Source: DATFHX01 sp035247945 (GTDB lineage Bacteria; Patescibacteriota; Saccharimonadia; Saccharimonadales; Saccharimonadaceae). Taken from it: DNA of 64,000 nucleotides. The notes under the pieces are model-generated. The model was not told the DNA's origin, made no database searches, and saw nothing but the letters and a program-made list of their open reading frames with translations. The stretch covers positions 13,239 through 77,238 of the forward strand of contig DATFHX010000019.1 in NCBI GenBank assembly GCA_035247945.1, read 5' to 3'. Below are positions 7,752-15,513 of the stretch, piece after piece. The translations under genes were made by a program, and so were the position numbers. Numbering within the stretch: the stretch's first letter is position 1; each line of letters begins with the position of its first letter.

Positions 7752-8996
7752 TCAGCGGTACTGGTGCGCCCGCGTCCGCAGCTCGCCCGTCTTCGTTTTA
7801 CTCAAGACGAGCTGCGTCAGGCCCAGCTTGCCGTGACGGAACCCTGCCCAGGAGCCGATGAGCCAGAGAGTTCGCATCCGATAGAACTCCTCTCCGGTCA
7901 TCTTCTCCATCTTGAAGGCATCTGCCATCTCGATGATCCCGGCCTTGTGCTGCGCGTGGTTTTCCCACCAGAGCTCAAGGGTACGCGCATAGTGCGGCGC
8001 GAGGTCCTCGGTCTCTTCGGAGTACCACCCCGCCGGCTCGGAGGACAGAGCGATCTGCGCCTTCGTCGGCAGATTCCCGCCCGGGAAGATATACCGATCC
8101 GTCCAGGCGTCCACACGACGAGCAGGATCCTGCTGCGTGATGGTGTGCAGAACGAACACACCGTCGTCAGCCAGTGCTCGGTGCATCACCCGGAAGAACA
8201 GACCGTAGTCTTTCTTGCCGACGTGCTCGAACATGCCGACCGAGACAATCCGGTCGAATTGCTCGTCCACGTCCTGGTAGCCCAGCTTGCGGAATTCGAC
8301 GCGCTCGGCAACCTCTTCTCGCTCAGCCAGCCTCCGCGCATATTCCAGCTGCTGATCACTGAGCGTGATGCCGACCACACGCGCCTTGGGGGCGCGCTTG
8401 GCGATTTCTACCGCCAAGTGGCCCCAGCCGGAGCCCACATCGAGGACACGACCGTTCGGCCGCATACGGTCAAGCCGCAACTTGGCCACGATGTGGTCGA
8501 CCTTCGCGTGCTGCGCTTCGTCCAGCGACATGTCCGACCGCGCGAAGTACGCACACGAATACAGCATCGTCGCGCCCAGGAATAGACCGTAATAGTCGTT
8601 CCCCAGATCGTAGTGATACGCGATGTTTCGCGCCTGATTCTGCTGCGCGTTACTCGACCCACGGTAGAGCTGCCGCCGGGCAGTGCGCGGAGCGTTCTTG
8701 GCGATCAGCTCGAAGAAAGAGAACAGCTCCTTCTCGCCGATGACCAGCGTGCCGCCCATGTACGCTTCGCCAACCGCCAGGCTGGCGTTCGCGGCGCAGG
8801 ACAGCACAACCTTCGGATCGCTCACGGCAAGTCTCACCGAAGGACCGTCGGCACTCGTGCGGCCGACATAGCGCCGCCTTCGGTCGTTCCAGTCGAGCAA
8901 ATCGACCTGGCCATACTGCAAGCCTGCATGCATGATGCCGTCGAGCAGTACACCGGCCGCCTGGCGCGTGACATCGTCACGAAATGTGCGAGCCAC
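7752..8996 (-). CDS. cfa: Cyclopropane-fatty-acyl-phospholipid synthase family methyltransferase
   Basis: The 414-residue protein belongs to the CFA synthase family, which transfers a methylene from S-adenosylmethionine to unsaturated phospholipid acyl chains. Evidence: the family block Y-H-Y-D-L-G-N-D-Y-Y at ~127-136, Y-S-C-A-Y-F at ~147-152, the SAM-binding loop V-L-D-V-G-S-G-W-G-H at ~186-195, and a C-terminal W-x-x-G-S-W-A-G-F-R-H-G-K segment. The start is a GTG with AGGAGGTGG at 9003-9011, and a TATAAT box lies ~50 nt upstream. The gene is much G+C-richer than most of the window, suggesting acquisition from a G+C-rich donor or a different expression class. Confidence 0.92.
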   Translation of the reverse strand: MARTFRDDVTRQAAGVLLDGIMHAGLQYGQVDLLDWNDRRRRYVGRTSADGPSVRLAVSDPKVVLSCAANASLAVGEAYMGGTLVIGEKELFSFFELIAKNAPRTARRQLYRGSSNAQQNQARNIAYHYDLGNDYYGLFLGATMLYSCAYFARSDMSLDEAQHAKVDHIVAKLRLDRMRPNGRVLDVGSGWGHLAVEIAKRAPKARVVGITLSDQQLEYARRLAEREEVAERVEFRKLGYQDVDEQFDRIVSVGMFEHVGKKDYGLFFRVMHRALADDGVFVLHTITQQDPARRVDAWTDRYIFPGGNLPTKAQIALSSEPAGWYSEETEDLAPHYARTLELWWENHAQHKAGIIEMADAFKMEKMTGEEFYRMRTLWLIGSWAGFRHGKLGLTQLVLSKTKTGELRTRAHQYR

Positions 8997-9075
8997 GAAG
9001 GACCACCTCCTCGTCTTTCTTGATCCACTTTACGGACAAAAAATATTATACAAGGATTTAAGTGAGATAGATAGA

Positions 9076-9189
9076 CTATTCGACGTCTATATCATCGGGC
9101 AACTGGCTGTGACGCTGCTCAACAAAATTACGAAGCTCTTCGATTGAACGTGGTCGATTCCAAGAATCGAGAAGTGTGTCATTTTCCAT
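9076..9189 (-). CDS. Small acidic protein, 37 aa, tentative
   Basis: A short frame on the minus strand starts with M-E-N-D-T-L-L-D and ends D-D-I-D-V-E. It contains an amphipathic helix with S-I-E-E-L-R-N-F-V. AAGGG lies ~10 nt before the ATG. It sits alone in the gap upstream of cfa. It could be a real microprotein, because its composition looks protein-like, but its short length makes chance possible. The remaining bases from 9190 to 9341 hold only the promoter region of the next gene. Confidence 0.35.
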   Translation of the reverse strand: MENDTLLDSWNRPRSIEELRNFVEQRHSQLPDDIDVE

Positions 9190-9341
9190 TTTTTGATGCC
9201 CTTTTGCGTTTTTTGTTTTTATGATCTTATAAATCTATTTAAGCATAATCTATATAAAAATGCAATAGTATTATTGGCTGTTGTTTCTTACATAAAAAGA
9301 GCGTATGCTGATCCTTATACAGGTCAACCGCGGAGGTAAGC

Positions 9342-9479
9342 GTGACAACTCAACCATCTCAGCCAAAGCAGCCGCCGAAACCCGACACTCATCCGTGCAC
9401 CTACGCCAAGGGTGGCGTTTGTCGCACATGGAAAAAGTGCGTGAGGACGTACTGCCGAGGCGCCGAGGGCGAGGACTGA
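9342..9479 (+). CDS. Four-cysteine microprotein, 45 aa
   Basis: The GTG start at 9342 has GGAGG at 9332-9336. The protein has a Pro/Gln/Lys-rich N-terminus followed by a basic cysteine cluster, C-x8-C-x5-C-x5-C, within residues 19-40, and an acidic end (G-E-D). There is no signal peptide. A small zinc-binding or disulfide-stabilised fold is possible. A strong intrinsic terminator follows 13 nt after the stop, so this is a complete transcription unit. An overlapping 68-codon frame (9305-9511) has no ribosome site and runs into the terminator, so I reject it. I recognise no family. Confidence 0.65.
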   Translation: MTTQPSQPKQPPKPDTHPCTYAKGGVCRTWKKCVRTYCRGAEGED

Positions 9480-9491
9480 CGCATCCCTGTT

Positions 9492-9533
9492 GCCCTATGG
9501 CTGCATATTGATGCAGCCATAGGGCGGTTTTTT
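9492..9533 (+). terminator. Intrinsic terminator of the four-cysteine gene
   Basis: A perfect 15-bp stem (9492-9506 with 9511-9525) with an ATTG loop is followed by GG and six T. Confidence 0.95.
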
Positions 9534-9549
9534 AAATTGAGCATTGCTT

Positions 9550-10524
9550 ATGTCAGAACTACATCCAAACCCAGAAAAGGAGCCTTCTCGCTCTGCCAGG
9601 CGCGAGCTTGCCCAGCGTGCGCTTGGCATTGAACGTCCGCGAATAACGCAAACGATTGAAGTGGATGGTCGCTCTGTTGAATATTACCGATCAGGAGATA
9701 GGCGGGCACACTCAATCTTCTTTCTTCATGGAAGCCCAGGCCACTGTACAGCACCACTCATTCGAACGTTTCGCCTTCATTTACTTGGGGTAGAAGCCCT
9801 TTCATATAGTCGTCCTGGATACGGAAGGTCGGATCGCCACGAGGGCCGTAGGATCGTGGATGAGGTCGCGCGGATCGAAGCCATTGCCGATCAGTGCGGC
9901 ATTGAAACCTTTAGTGTTGTTGGACGATCTGGCGGCGGACCAAGCGCCCTTGCTACTGCTACGCTTCTCCCCGATCGAGTTAAAAGTGTCGCCGTTCTTG
10001 CCGGTCCAACTGCACCTCGTTTTCTCACTGCGCAAACTGAGCAGTGGAGTAGCGGTATGTCTGATGAAAACACGAGAATTCATGACTACGCAGCTCGCCA
10101 TCCAGAAAAGCTCCGTGAGGAAATGATAAGACTCTCTGAGGCCGTGAGCCATAATCCCCGTTTTCTTATCGACTTTTTGCGCCCCCAAATGCACAAGAAT
10201 GATATCGATATCGTCGATAGCACGCTCCAAACACTCCTGCTTCAATCGTATCGAAATGGAATCTCGAGTGCAGACCATACGGGATGGCTAGATGACACTA
10301 TTGCTCTACATGATGACTGGGGTTTTGAGATTAGAGATATAGAAACCCCAACACTTCTCTGGTATGCGGAAAACGATCCTTTCTGTCCGCCGAAGCATGG
10401 TGTTTATTTCAAAGAACATATGCCGAGTGCGCATTTTAGTATTATGCCAAACAGTTCGCATTTTGATTCTTTTCGTGATCTAGAGAAAGTGGTCGCGTGG
10501 GTACGCGATAGCGCAGGATCATAA
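9550..10524 (+). CDS. Alpha/beta-hydrolase fold protein
   Basis: The ~324-residue protein has the hydrolase hallmarks: an oxyanion loop H-G-S-P-G near residue 59-63, a nucleophile elbow G-R-S-G-G-G near 126-131 (Ser nucleophile), a late acidic residue in E-N-D-P-F-C-P-P, and a C-terminal His in N-S-S-H-F-D. It resembles prolyl-iminopeptidase/haloperoxidase-like hydrolases, substrate unknown. It is cytoplasmic, with no signal peptide. I use the ATG at 9550; a TTG two codons earlier is possible and no Shine-Dalgarno is clear. It is followed 18 nt later by a gene with its own -10 box. Confidence 0.85.
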   Translation: MSELHPNPEKEPSRSARRELAQRALGIERPRITQTIEVDGRSVEYYRSGDRRAHSIFFLHGSPGHCTAPLIRTFRLHLLGVEALSYSRPGYGRSDRHEGRRIVDEVARIEAIADQCGIETFSVVGRSGGGPSALATATLLPDRVKSVAVLAGPTAPRFLTAQTEQWSSGMSDENTRIHDYAARHPEKLREEMIRLSEAVSHNPRFLIDFLRPQMHKNDIDIVDSTLQTLLLQSYRNGISSADHTGWLDDTIALHDDWGFEIRDIETPTLLWYAENDPFCPPKHGVYFKEHMPSAHFSIMPNSSHFDSFRDLEKVVAWVRDSAGS

Positions 10525-10542
10525 GCATGATAAAATACCTTT

Positions 10543-11565
10543 ATGGGCATCAAGAAAGATCAAGATCACGCAGTTGAAGAACTTATTCGAACCGACCGGG
10601 AGGCATTTCGCGCCCAAGCCACTGAAGCATTAAAGCAATTTGGTCCCGAAGACCGCGAACGCGCCGCGAGTCTCGAAACCGATACCGTTACTGCCGACGA
10701 TGTGCTTCGCGCCTGGGCACAGCAAATTGAGCCGATTCATAATGACCTTGAGGCTCAACGTGATGATACACGCTTCAAGAAATCGCTCATAAAACGGTTT
10801 GGGTTCACCGATAGTGAAGCGGATCGTATGGTAGATTATCTTATCGATGAACGTAAATCAGGCCTCCTTGATGAAGTACTTGGCAACCTCTACCCTGCCG
10901 AAAATGGTGACATTCCCTACCAGCGAAACTACGCCTACGAACTACTTACGAGTTCAGATACGGAACTTAACGACTATTTCGCTCGTTATATCGACTTTGT
11001 TACTGCACTCGACGCAGCTGAAAAACACGATGTCCTACTCTGTGACCCTCATGGATCGTGGCTTGAACGACAGCGCGCTGCGATCCAGATTAATAAAGAA
11101 AGGCAGCGCCTCGTCCAGGATGAAGATGAGCGGCTTGAGGAAATTCATAGGCAGCTCCAAAAGCTTGTCGGCGATCCTGAAAGCCTCGTTGGTCCAATCG
11201 CAGCAAAGCACTGGAACTTCATTACCATTCTCGATCTGCGCGCTAAGTACCAAAAACACATCGACGCACTTTCTAAAACTGATGCCAAAAACCCGACAAA
11301 ACGACTGCGTCTTTTTGAACGCGTCACTCAAAGTTTCCGCGACCGTGAAGCCGAGAAGCTCGTGCACGCTCATAAGACGCATAGCCTCAAGGCAACACGT
11401 AAGATTAATGAAGATATTTACGACCTTCTCCTGGAGATTTTTGACCTTGATGCAACCCATCGTAATCGTCTCCTTATGGACATTCAGAGGCACACTCGCC
11501 TGACTCAGGAACGTGACTTAATCCTCCTTATTCAGCGTAACCGCGAACAGTTCCTAGCGAAATAA
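10543..11565 (+). CDS. Helical cytoplasmic protein, 340 aa, unknown
   Basis: I do not recognise this gene. The product is almost entirely alpha-helical and very charged, with heptad-like stretches at ~185-215 (Q-R-L-V-Q-D-E-D-E-R-L-E-E) and ~250-300 that suggest coiled coils. It has no membrane span or signal peptide. TGATAAAAT ends 6 nt before the ATG, predicting a leaderless mRNA. It may be a structural or scaffold protein, but there is no motif to support a function. Confidence 0.75.
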   Translation: MGIKKDQDHAVEELIRTDREAFRAQATEALKQFGPEDRERAASLETDTVTADDVLRAWAQQIEPIHNDLEAQRDDTRFKKSLIKRFGFTDSEADRMVDYLIDERKSGLLDEVLGNLYPAENGDIPYQRNYAYELLTSSDTELNDYFARYIDFVTALDAAEKHDVLLCDPHGSWLERQRAAIQINKERQRLVQDEDERLEEIHRQLQKLVGDPESLVGPIAAKHWNFITILDLRAKYQKHIDALSKTDAKNPTKRLRLFERVTQSFRDREAEKLVHAHKTHSLKATRKINEDIYDLLLEIFDLDATHRNRLLMDIQRHTRLTQERDLILLIQRNREQFLAK

Positions 11566-11638
11566 ATAGCTTTGACCAGTCTAGACCGCTTATGGTATAA
11601 CTTAGTGTAAGGGGCAGCTTAAATAAACACCGTATTCA

Positions 11639-12355
11639 ATGATATATTCGCTCGCTATCGTCGCCTTTGCAGCACTCATCCATGCTAGCTTCCAGCTGAG
11701 CGTGAGTGTTTTAACACTTCTTAGTGGCCACGCGATAGGATCGAAGACATCACATATGAAACTCCTTCGACTTACATCAAGTTTTCTTTCTGGAGCTGCC
11801 ATTATGACCGCACTGCTTCTCACGTTTGTCGCCTACCTTGCGCAGCATCTTTTTGGCGTCGAAGCCCCAGGATTTGCCTGGGCAATTGCTTGCGGGCTCC
11901 TTCTTGGTCTCGGTATTGCCGTATGGGTCTTCTACTACCGCCGTGAACCAGGTACAAGCCTTTGGCTTCCACGTGGCATGGCAAGGCATCTTAGTGATCG
12001 AACAAAAGCAACAAAATTAAGTGCCGAAGCTTTCAATCTGGGGCTTGGAAGTGTACTTGCAGAGATTCTTTTTATTCTTGCACCAGTTACCGTAAGTGCA
12101 TTTGTGCTTATCCAGCTATCTCCTGGTATGCAGCTTGTAGGAGTTTTGCTCTACCTTTTCATCTCTCTGCTTCCCCTCCTTATCGTATGGGCACTTATTG
12201 GAGGTGGACACAAGCTTAGTGAGATTCAAAAATGGCGTGAGGATAACAAGCGGTTTTTGCAGTTTGCGGCCGGAAGTGGCCTTATCGTGCTTGGGTTCTA
12301 CGTATACGTCCAAGAAGTCGTGAGTGTTGCAGCACTTGCTCATGGAGGAGTCTAA
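11639..12355 (+). CDS. Six-helix membrane protein, unknown transporter-like
   Basis: The 238-residue protein has about six membrane helices (near 1-22, 45-70, 80-100, 135-160, 165-190, 205-228). An amphipathic cytosolic loop R-G-M-A-R-H-L-S-D-R-T-K precedes helix 4. The overall shape recalls small exporters of the LysE/cytochrome-biogenesis type, but no family motif is clear. A TGGTATAAC promoter box lies ~45 nt upstream. The stop is followed 1 nt later by the ATP-cone gene, whose ribosome site lies inside this gene, so the two are translationally linked with the flavoprotein downstream. Confidence 0.75.
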   Translation: MIYSLAIVAFAALIHASFQLSVSVLTLLSGHAIGSKTSHMKLLRLTSSFLSGAAIMTALLLTFVAYLAQHLFGVEAPGFAWAIACGLLLGLGIAVWVFYYRREPGTSLWLPRGMARHLSDRTKATKLSAEAFNLGLGSVLAEILFILAPVTVSAFVLIQLSPGMQLVGVLLYLFISLLPLLIVWALIGGGHKLSEIQKWREDNKRFLQFAAGSGLIVLGFYVYVQEVVSVAALAHGGV

Positions 12356-12356
12356 T

Positions 12357-12641
12357 ATGACCGACCTCATTCACATCATAAAAAGAGATGGCGAGCGACA
12401 AAGTGAGACCTTTGATGAGACGAAACTCTTTCGCAGCATACAAGCCGCCTGCCTCAGTGTCCGCAGTCCTGAGGGAGAAGCCGAGATGATTGCCGAACGT
12501 GTCTGCCGTGCGGTTACACAGTGGCTCACTACCCGCCCCGAAGTAACCAGTAGCGATCTACGCCGAAAAGCGACCGAAACCCTGATGATCCACCACCCTG
12601 AAGCCGCCTATCTATATAAACACCACAGACTTGTCATATAA
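12357..12641 (+). CDS. Stand-alone ATP-cone domain protein, 94 aa
   Basis: Nearly the whole protein is one ATP-cone domain: K-R-D-G near residue 8-11, F-D-x-x-K-L-x-x-S-I at ~17-27, and a final Y-L-Y-K-H-H-R-L. ATP-cones sense ATP/dATP in ribonucleotide reductases and in NrdR, but here there is neither a reductase domain nor the NrdR zinc ribbon. GGAGG sits 8 nt before the ATG. It is the middle gene of an operon between a membrane protein and a flavoprotein, which suggests nucleotide-level sensing for that operon (inference). Confidence 0.8.
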   Translation: MTDLIHIIKRDGERQSETFDETKLFRSIQAACLSVRSPEGEAEMIAERVCRAVTQWLTTRPEVTSSDLRRKATETLMIHHPEAAYLYKHHRLVI

Positions 12642-12652
12642 AGGAGAACACC

Positions 12653-14029
12653 GTGGCCAAAAAACACACATTTGATTACGACCTGATAGTTATCGGCAGC
12701 GGTGCCGGCGGAAGTGCGGCTGCAACCATTGCCGCACGGGCTGGTAAGCGAGTTGCCGTTATTGAAGCAGCGACCTTTGGTGGTGAGTCGCCCAACTGGG
12801 GAGATGTTCCGACCAAGGCACTTCTTCATGCCGCCCAACTCTACGACGAAGCCAAGCACGGTGCACGGTTTGGCATCCGTTCTTCTATGCTTGGATACAA
12901 CTACCCTTCTCTTCACGCCTGGAAAGATCTTACTGTTAAGCGTACGGGCGCAGGGGGCAACCGTCGCTACTACGAGAACGAAGGAATTAGTGCCTTTAAC
13001 GGGATTGCTCATTTCCTCACCCCTAATGAAATTAGTATTAACCGACGCCACCTTTCAGCGGAGTATTTCCTAGTAGCAACAGGTGCACATATCGAAGTGC
13101 CTCCCATTCCAGGTCTTGAGAATGTAAAATACCTTACTCCACGGACTATCCTCGAGACGACACGTCCACCAAAAAGCCTGTTTGTTATTGGCGGTGGCAC
13201 AACAGGAGTGGAACTATCACAACTCATGGCTATTTTTGGAACGAAGGTATATTTAGCCGAAATCGCTGGTCGTATCCTTCCTCAAGAAGACGAAGAGGTT
13301 GGTGTTCTCATGGAACGCATCCTCAAAGAACAAAAAGGGGTCACTCCGCTCACACAAACGCGTATCGTCTCCATTGTAAAAGACGGAGTTGGTAAGCGCG
13401 TCACCTTTAACCGAGGAGGAGTAGAGAAATCGGTCCATGTTGACGAGATTCTTATTGCAACAGGCCGCGTACCAACCGTTGATCTTGGTCTGGAAAACGC
13501 GAGTGTCGACTACACCCCCAAGGGTATCGAGGTCAACGAGTATCTCCAGACAAGCGCTCGTCATATCTTTGCGGCAGGTGAAGTACTTGGCCGCGGTAGC
13601 CCAACGCACACCGCCCTGCTCGAAAGTCGCGTGGTAGCGCATAATATCCTGCATCCGAAATCCCGAACATCACCAAGCTACGAAGCAACTCCTCGCATCA
13701 CCTTCACCTACCCGGGCGTTGCGTCCGTAGGGCTTACCGAAGATGACTGCATTAAGCGTGACCTCCGCATTAATAAGGCAATTGCGCCGCTTAATATCGT
13801 CGCTCGGAGTAACACCTCTGATTTTCGTGATGGATTCGTGAAGGTTATCTCAGATAAGCGAGGCACGATCATCGGTGCAACCGTTGTTGCTCCTCATGCG
13901 GCAGAGATTATTCATGAGCTTGTCCTTGCAGTCAAACATGAACTTACCGCCGTCGATGTCGCAAGTACACCGCACGCTTTCCTGAGTTGGAGTGAAGCAG
14001 TACGCGTCGCATGCGCGAAACTATCTTAG
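12653..14029 (+). CDS. FAD/NAD(P)-dependent oxidoreductase without the redox cysteine pair
   Basis: The 458-residue protein has the fold of dihydrolipoamide dehydrogenase/mercuric reductase: an FAD-binding G-S-G-A-G-G at 15-20, an NAD-binding G-G-G-T-T-G-V-E, an A-T-G-R-x-P linker and a C-terminal dimerisation domain ending in H-A-F-L-S-W-S-E. The usual C-x4-C active site is replaced by G-G-E-S-P-N-W-G-D-V-P-T-K at 43-55, with Ser46 and Asp51 where cysteines belong. Disulfide exchange is therefore impossible, and an NAD(P)H oxidase or quinone-reductase-like role is more likely. The GTG start has AGGAG 7 nt upstream. It is the last gene of an operon with a membrane protein and an ATP-cone protein. 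Confidence 0.88.
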   Translation: MAKKHTFDYDLIVIGSGAGGSAAATIAARAGKRVAVIEAATFGGESPNWGDVPTKALLHAAQLYDEAKHGARFGIRSSMLGYNYPSLHAWKDLTVKRTGAGGNRRYYENEGISAFNGIAHFLTPNEISINRRHLSAEYFLVATGAHIEVPPIPGLENVKYLTPRTILETTRPPKSLFVIGGGTTGVELSQLMAIFGTKVYLAEIAGRILPQEDEEVGVLMERILKEQKGVTPLTQTRIVSIVKDGVGKRVTFNRGGVEKSVHVDEILIATGRVPTVDLGLENASVDYTPKGIEVNEYLQTSARHIFAAGEVLGRGSPTHTALLESRVVAHNILHPKSRTSPSYEATPRITFTYPGVASVGLTEDDCIKRDLRINKAIAPLNIVARSNTSDFRDGFVKVISDKRGTIIGATVVAPHAAEIIHELVLAVKHELTAVDVASTPHAFLSWSEAVRVACAKLS

Positions 14030-14075
14030 AAATACTTGCAAATACATAGCATATTTGATAAAATAGGCAATGTAT

Positions 14076-14153
14076 CGCGGGGTGGAGCAGTCTGGTCAGC
14101 TCGTTGGGCTCATAACCCAAAGGTCGTAGGTTCAAATCCTACCCCCGCAACCA
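14076..14153 (+). tRNA. Initiator tRNA-Met (CAT)
   Basis: The cloverleaf is complete with CCA encoded. It has the initiator hallmarks: an unpaired C1-A72 acceptor end (CGCGGGG with CCCCGCA), three consecutive G-C pairs in the anticodon stem (GGG/CCC) and anticodon CAT. A TGATAAAAT box ends 11 nt before the 5' end. Confidence 0.95.
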
Positions 14154-14155
14154 AG

Positions 14156-14187
14156 AAAGATTTCGAAAGCTCTTCGGAGTCTTTTTT
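14156..14187 (+). terminator. Terminator of the initiator tRNA
   Basis: A 12-bp stem with three G-U pairs (14156-14167 with 14173-14184), a 5-nt loop and a T-run follow the tRNA directly. Confidence 0.75.
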
Positions 14188-14294
14188 AGTTGACACTCTA
14201 TAAATCTGATTTGGTCGACTCAAACTATGGTTCTCGCGTCTCGGGAACCTTGAAGGTTTTTTCATCCCTCTAACGTAGGAGATTCTTCTTACTC

Positions 14295-14347
14295 TTGCAA
14301 AATTATTAACTATATATGATAATCTTTGAGACGCGGCCAATCCGCGT
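14295..14347 (+). promoter_or_regulatory. Promoter and leader hairpin of the 14392 gene
   Basis: TTGCAA (14295-14300) and GATAAT (14318-14323) are 17 bp apart. The new transcript would carry a small hairpin (ACGCGG 14331-14336 with CCGCGT 14342-14347). From 14188 to 14294 I see nothing else convincing. Confidence 0.55.
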
Positions 14348-14391
14348 TATATCTGCACCTACAGATACCCTTCTCGTGAATCGAGAGAACA

Positions 14392-14763
14392 ATGGGCAAG
14401 TTCATGGACTTCATGGATGCCGCGGCGTACATCATGTACGGCGTGGACACGAAGGCCGAGCGTCAGAAGAGGAACGCGAGGCGGGGGCGTCCCATCGGCA
14501 AATCCGCTTACGGGCAGAACACCCGTAGCGGCGCCTACGGTCGTGGCACCTACAGCTTCGACGAGGGTACGTACGACGGCCTGCCCGCGATCGGTCGCCA
14601 CCGCGACGGCGTCTACGAGGTGTTCTACCAGGCGGGTGCCGTCGACATCGACGACGAGAACCACGGTCACGTCATCATGGCAAGCGAGGGCGGCGAGGTC
14701 ATCTACCACCGTCGTCCCAACGAGAGCACCCCCATCGTCGACAAGCGTAAAACCAAGGGCTAG
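14392..14763 (+). CDS. Hypothetical Gly/Tyr-rich protein, 123 aa, G+C-rich
   Basis: I do not recognise this gene. It opens with M-G-K-F-M-D-F-M-D-A-A-A-Y, has a basic region (~23-40), then a Gly/Tyr-rich stretch (G-A-Y-G-R-G-T-Y) and an acidic beta-rich C-terminal half. It has no signal peptide. A GAGAG-type ribosome site precedes the ATG. The composition is clearly G+C-richer than the A+T-rich flanks, and it has a classic -35/-10 promoter with a leader, like the other G+C-rich genes of this window. It may be transferred or highly expressed. Confidence 0.6.
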   Translation: MGKFMDFMDAAAYIMYGVDTKAERQKRNARRGRPIGKSAYGQNTRSGAYGRGTYSFDEGTYDGLPAIGRHRDGVYEVFYQAGAVDIDDENHGHVIMASEGGEVIYHRRPNESTPIVDKRKTKG

Positions 14764-14839
14764 CGGCCCTCCAGACCTGAGCCATGTCTGGATTATCAAA
14801 AACTGGCTTGTTTTTATTTTAGACAGTATAATTACTTCT

Positions 14840-15268
14840 ATGCTTGAATCAACAGGAGAGATATTCAGTCACTACATTGGCAGAGTGTCGTTTTATACAA
14901 TCAACTCAGTCGAGATGGTTCGTGGCCAGAACCCTGAAGATCGGTACTATTTGTGCAATATCGATAAGAGATGGTTTGTCGTCTACGAAACCGACTTTAT
15001 CCATTCGCTCGCCAAAGTACTCGAGGAAGCTATAGAGATTTATGGAGATGATGAGCTCTTTCCATTGCACTGGTTAGTGAAAAAAGAGAGTCAGAACGAC
15101 ACTACAGAAACGACAATTCCTCTATACGGCCCATCCTTAGAGGACCACTACGAAGATATTGTACTCGCCCAGAGTGGAACCTACTTGCGCCAAGCTGTTA
15201 TTGAGTTCGCCTCTTCAACTGAAGACCAAAAGCGATACAATCCAAATACCTACGGCTCCCACTCATAA
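14840..15268 (+). CDS. Hypothetical acidic protein, 142 aa
   Basis: I do not recognise a family. The protein is soluble and acidic with mixed alpha/beta pattern, including R-W-F-V-V-Y-E-T-D-F and a long helix S-L-A-K-V-L-E-E-A-I-E-I-Y. A longer in-frame opening at 14417 would read through the preceding G+C-rich gene in another frame and is rejected. TATAAT ends 7 nt before this ATG with no ribosome site, which supports a leaderless start. Confidence 0.7.
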   Translation: MLESTGEIFSHYIGRVSFYTINSVEMVRGQNPEDRYYLCNIDKRWFVVYETDFIHSLAKVLEEAIEIYGDDELFPLHWLVKKESQNDTTETTIPLYGPSLEDHYEDIVLAQSGTYLRQAVIEFASSTEDQKRYNPNTYGSHS

Positions 15269-15292
15269 TTGTATCCTTGCTATAGTGAGAGT

Positions 15293-15505
15293 ATGCAACC
15301 AGCGTCGAACCAAAACCGAAGAATAGTCATTGCCGCGCTTGGCGGTGGAGCACTCTGCCTCTTCCTTTACAAGCTATACCTCTACATTTTTGATAGAGTG
15401 CAATTCGAAGACTCTAATGCCCTTGTCTCACTTGTGATCTTTATCGCGGCTTCAATCCTTGTATTTATCGTCCTAAAACTCATACAACGACATTCTCGCT
15501 CATAG
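15293..15505 (+). CDS. Small two-helix membrane protein, 70 aa
   Basis: A basic N-terminus (N-Q-N-R-R) is followed by two membrane helices (~11-33 and ~44-64) and a basic tail. No family is recognised. The start is the ATG at 15293, because TGCTATAGT ends 6 nt before it; the 15269 start lies upstream of that box. It converges with the FtsB-like gene 8 nt away. Confidence 0.7.
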   Translation: MQPASNQNRRIVIAALGGGALCLFLYKLYLYIFDRVQFEDSNALVSLVIFIAASILVFIVLKLIQRHSRS

Positions 15506-15513
15506 ACAACTGT

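Noticed and set aside
7764..8585. 273-codon plus-strand frame
   Set aside because: It is a shadow of the G+C-rich cfa gene, whose motifs are unmistakable on the other strand.
13944..14340. Two minus-strand frames across the initiator tRNA, one ending in a G-V-G-F-E-P-T-T-F type peptide
   Set aside because: These are translations of the reverse strand of a tRNA gene, a well-known false protein.
14359..14799. 146-codon minus-strand frame
   Set aside because: It is antisense to the G+C-rich gene at 14392, which has the promoter, ribosome site and hairpin leader.
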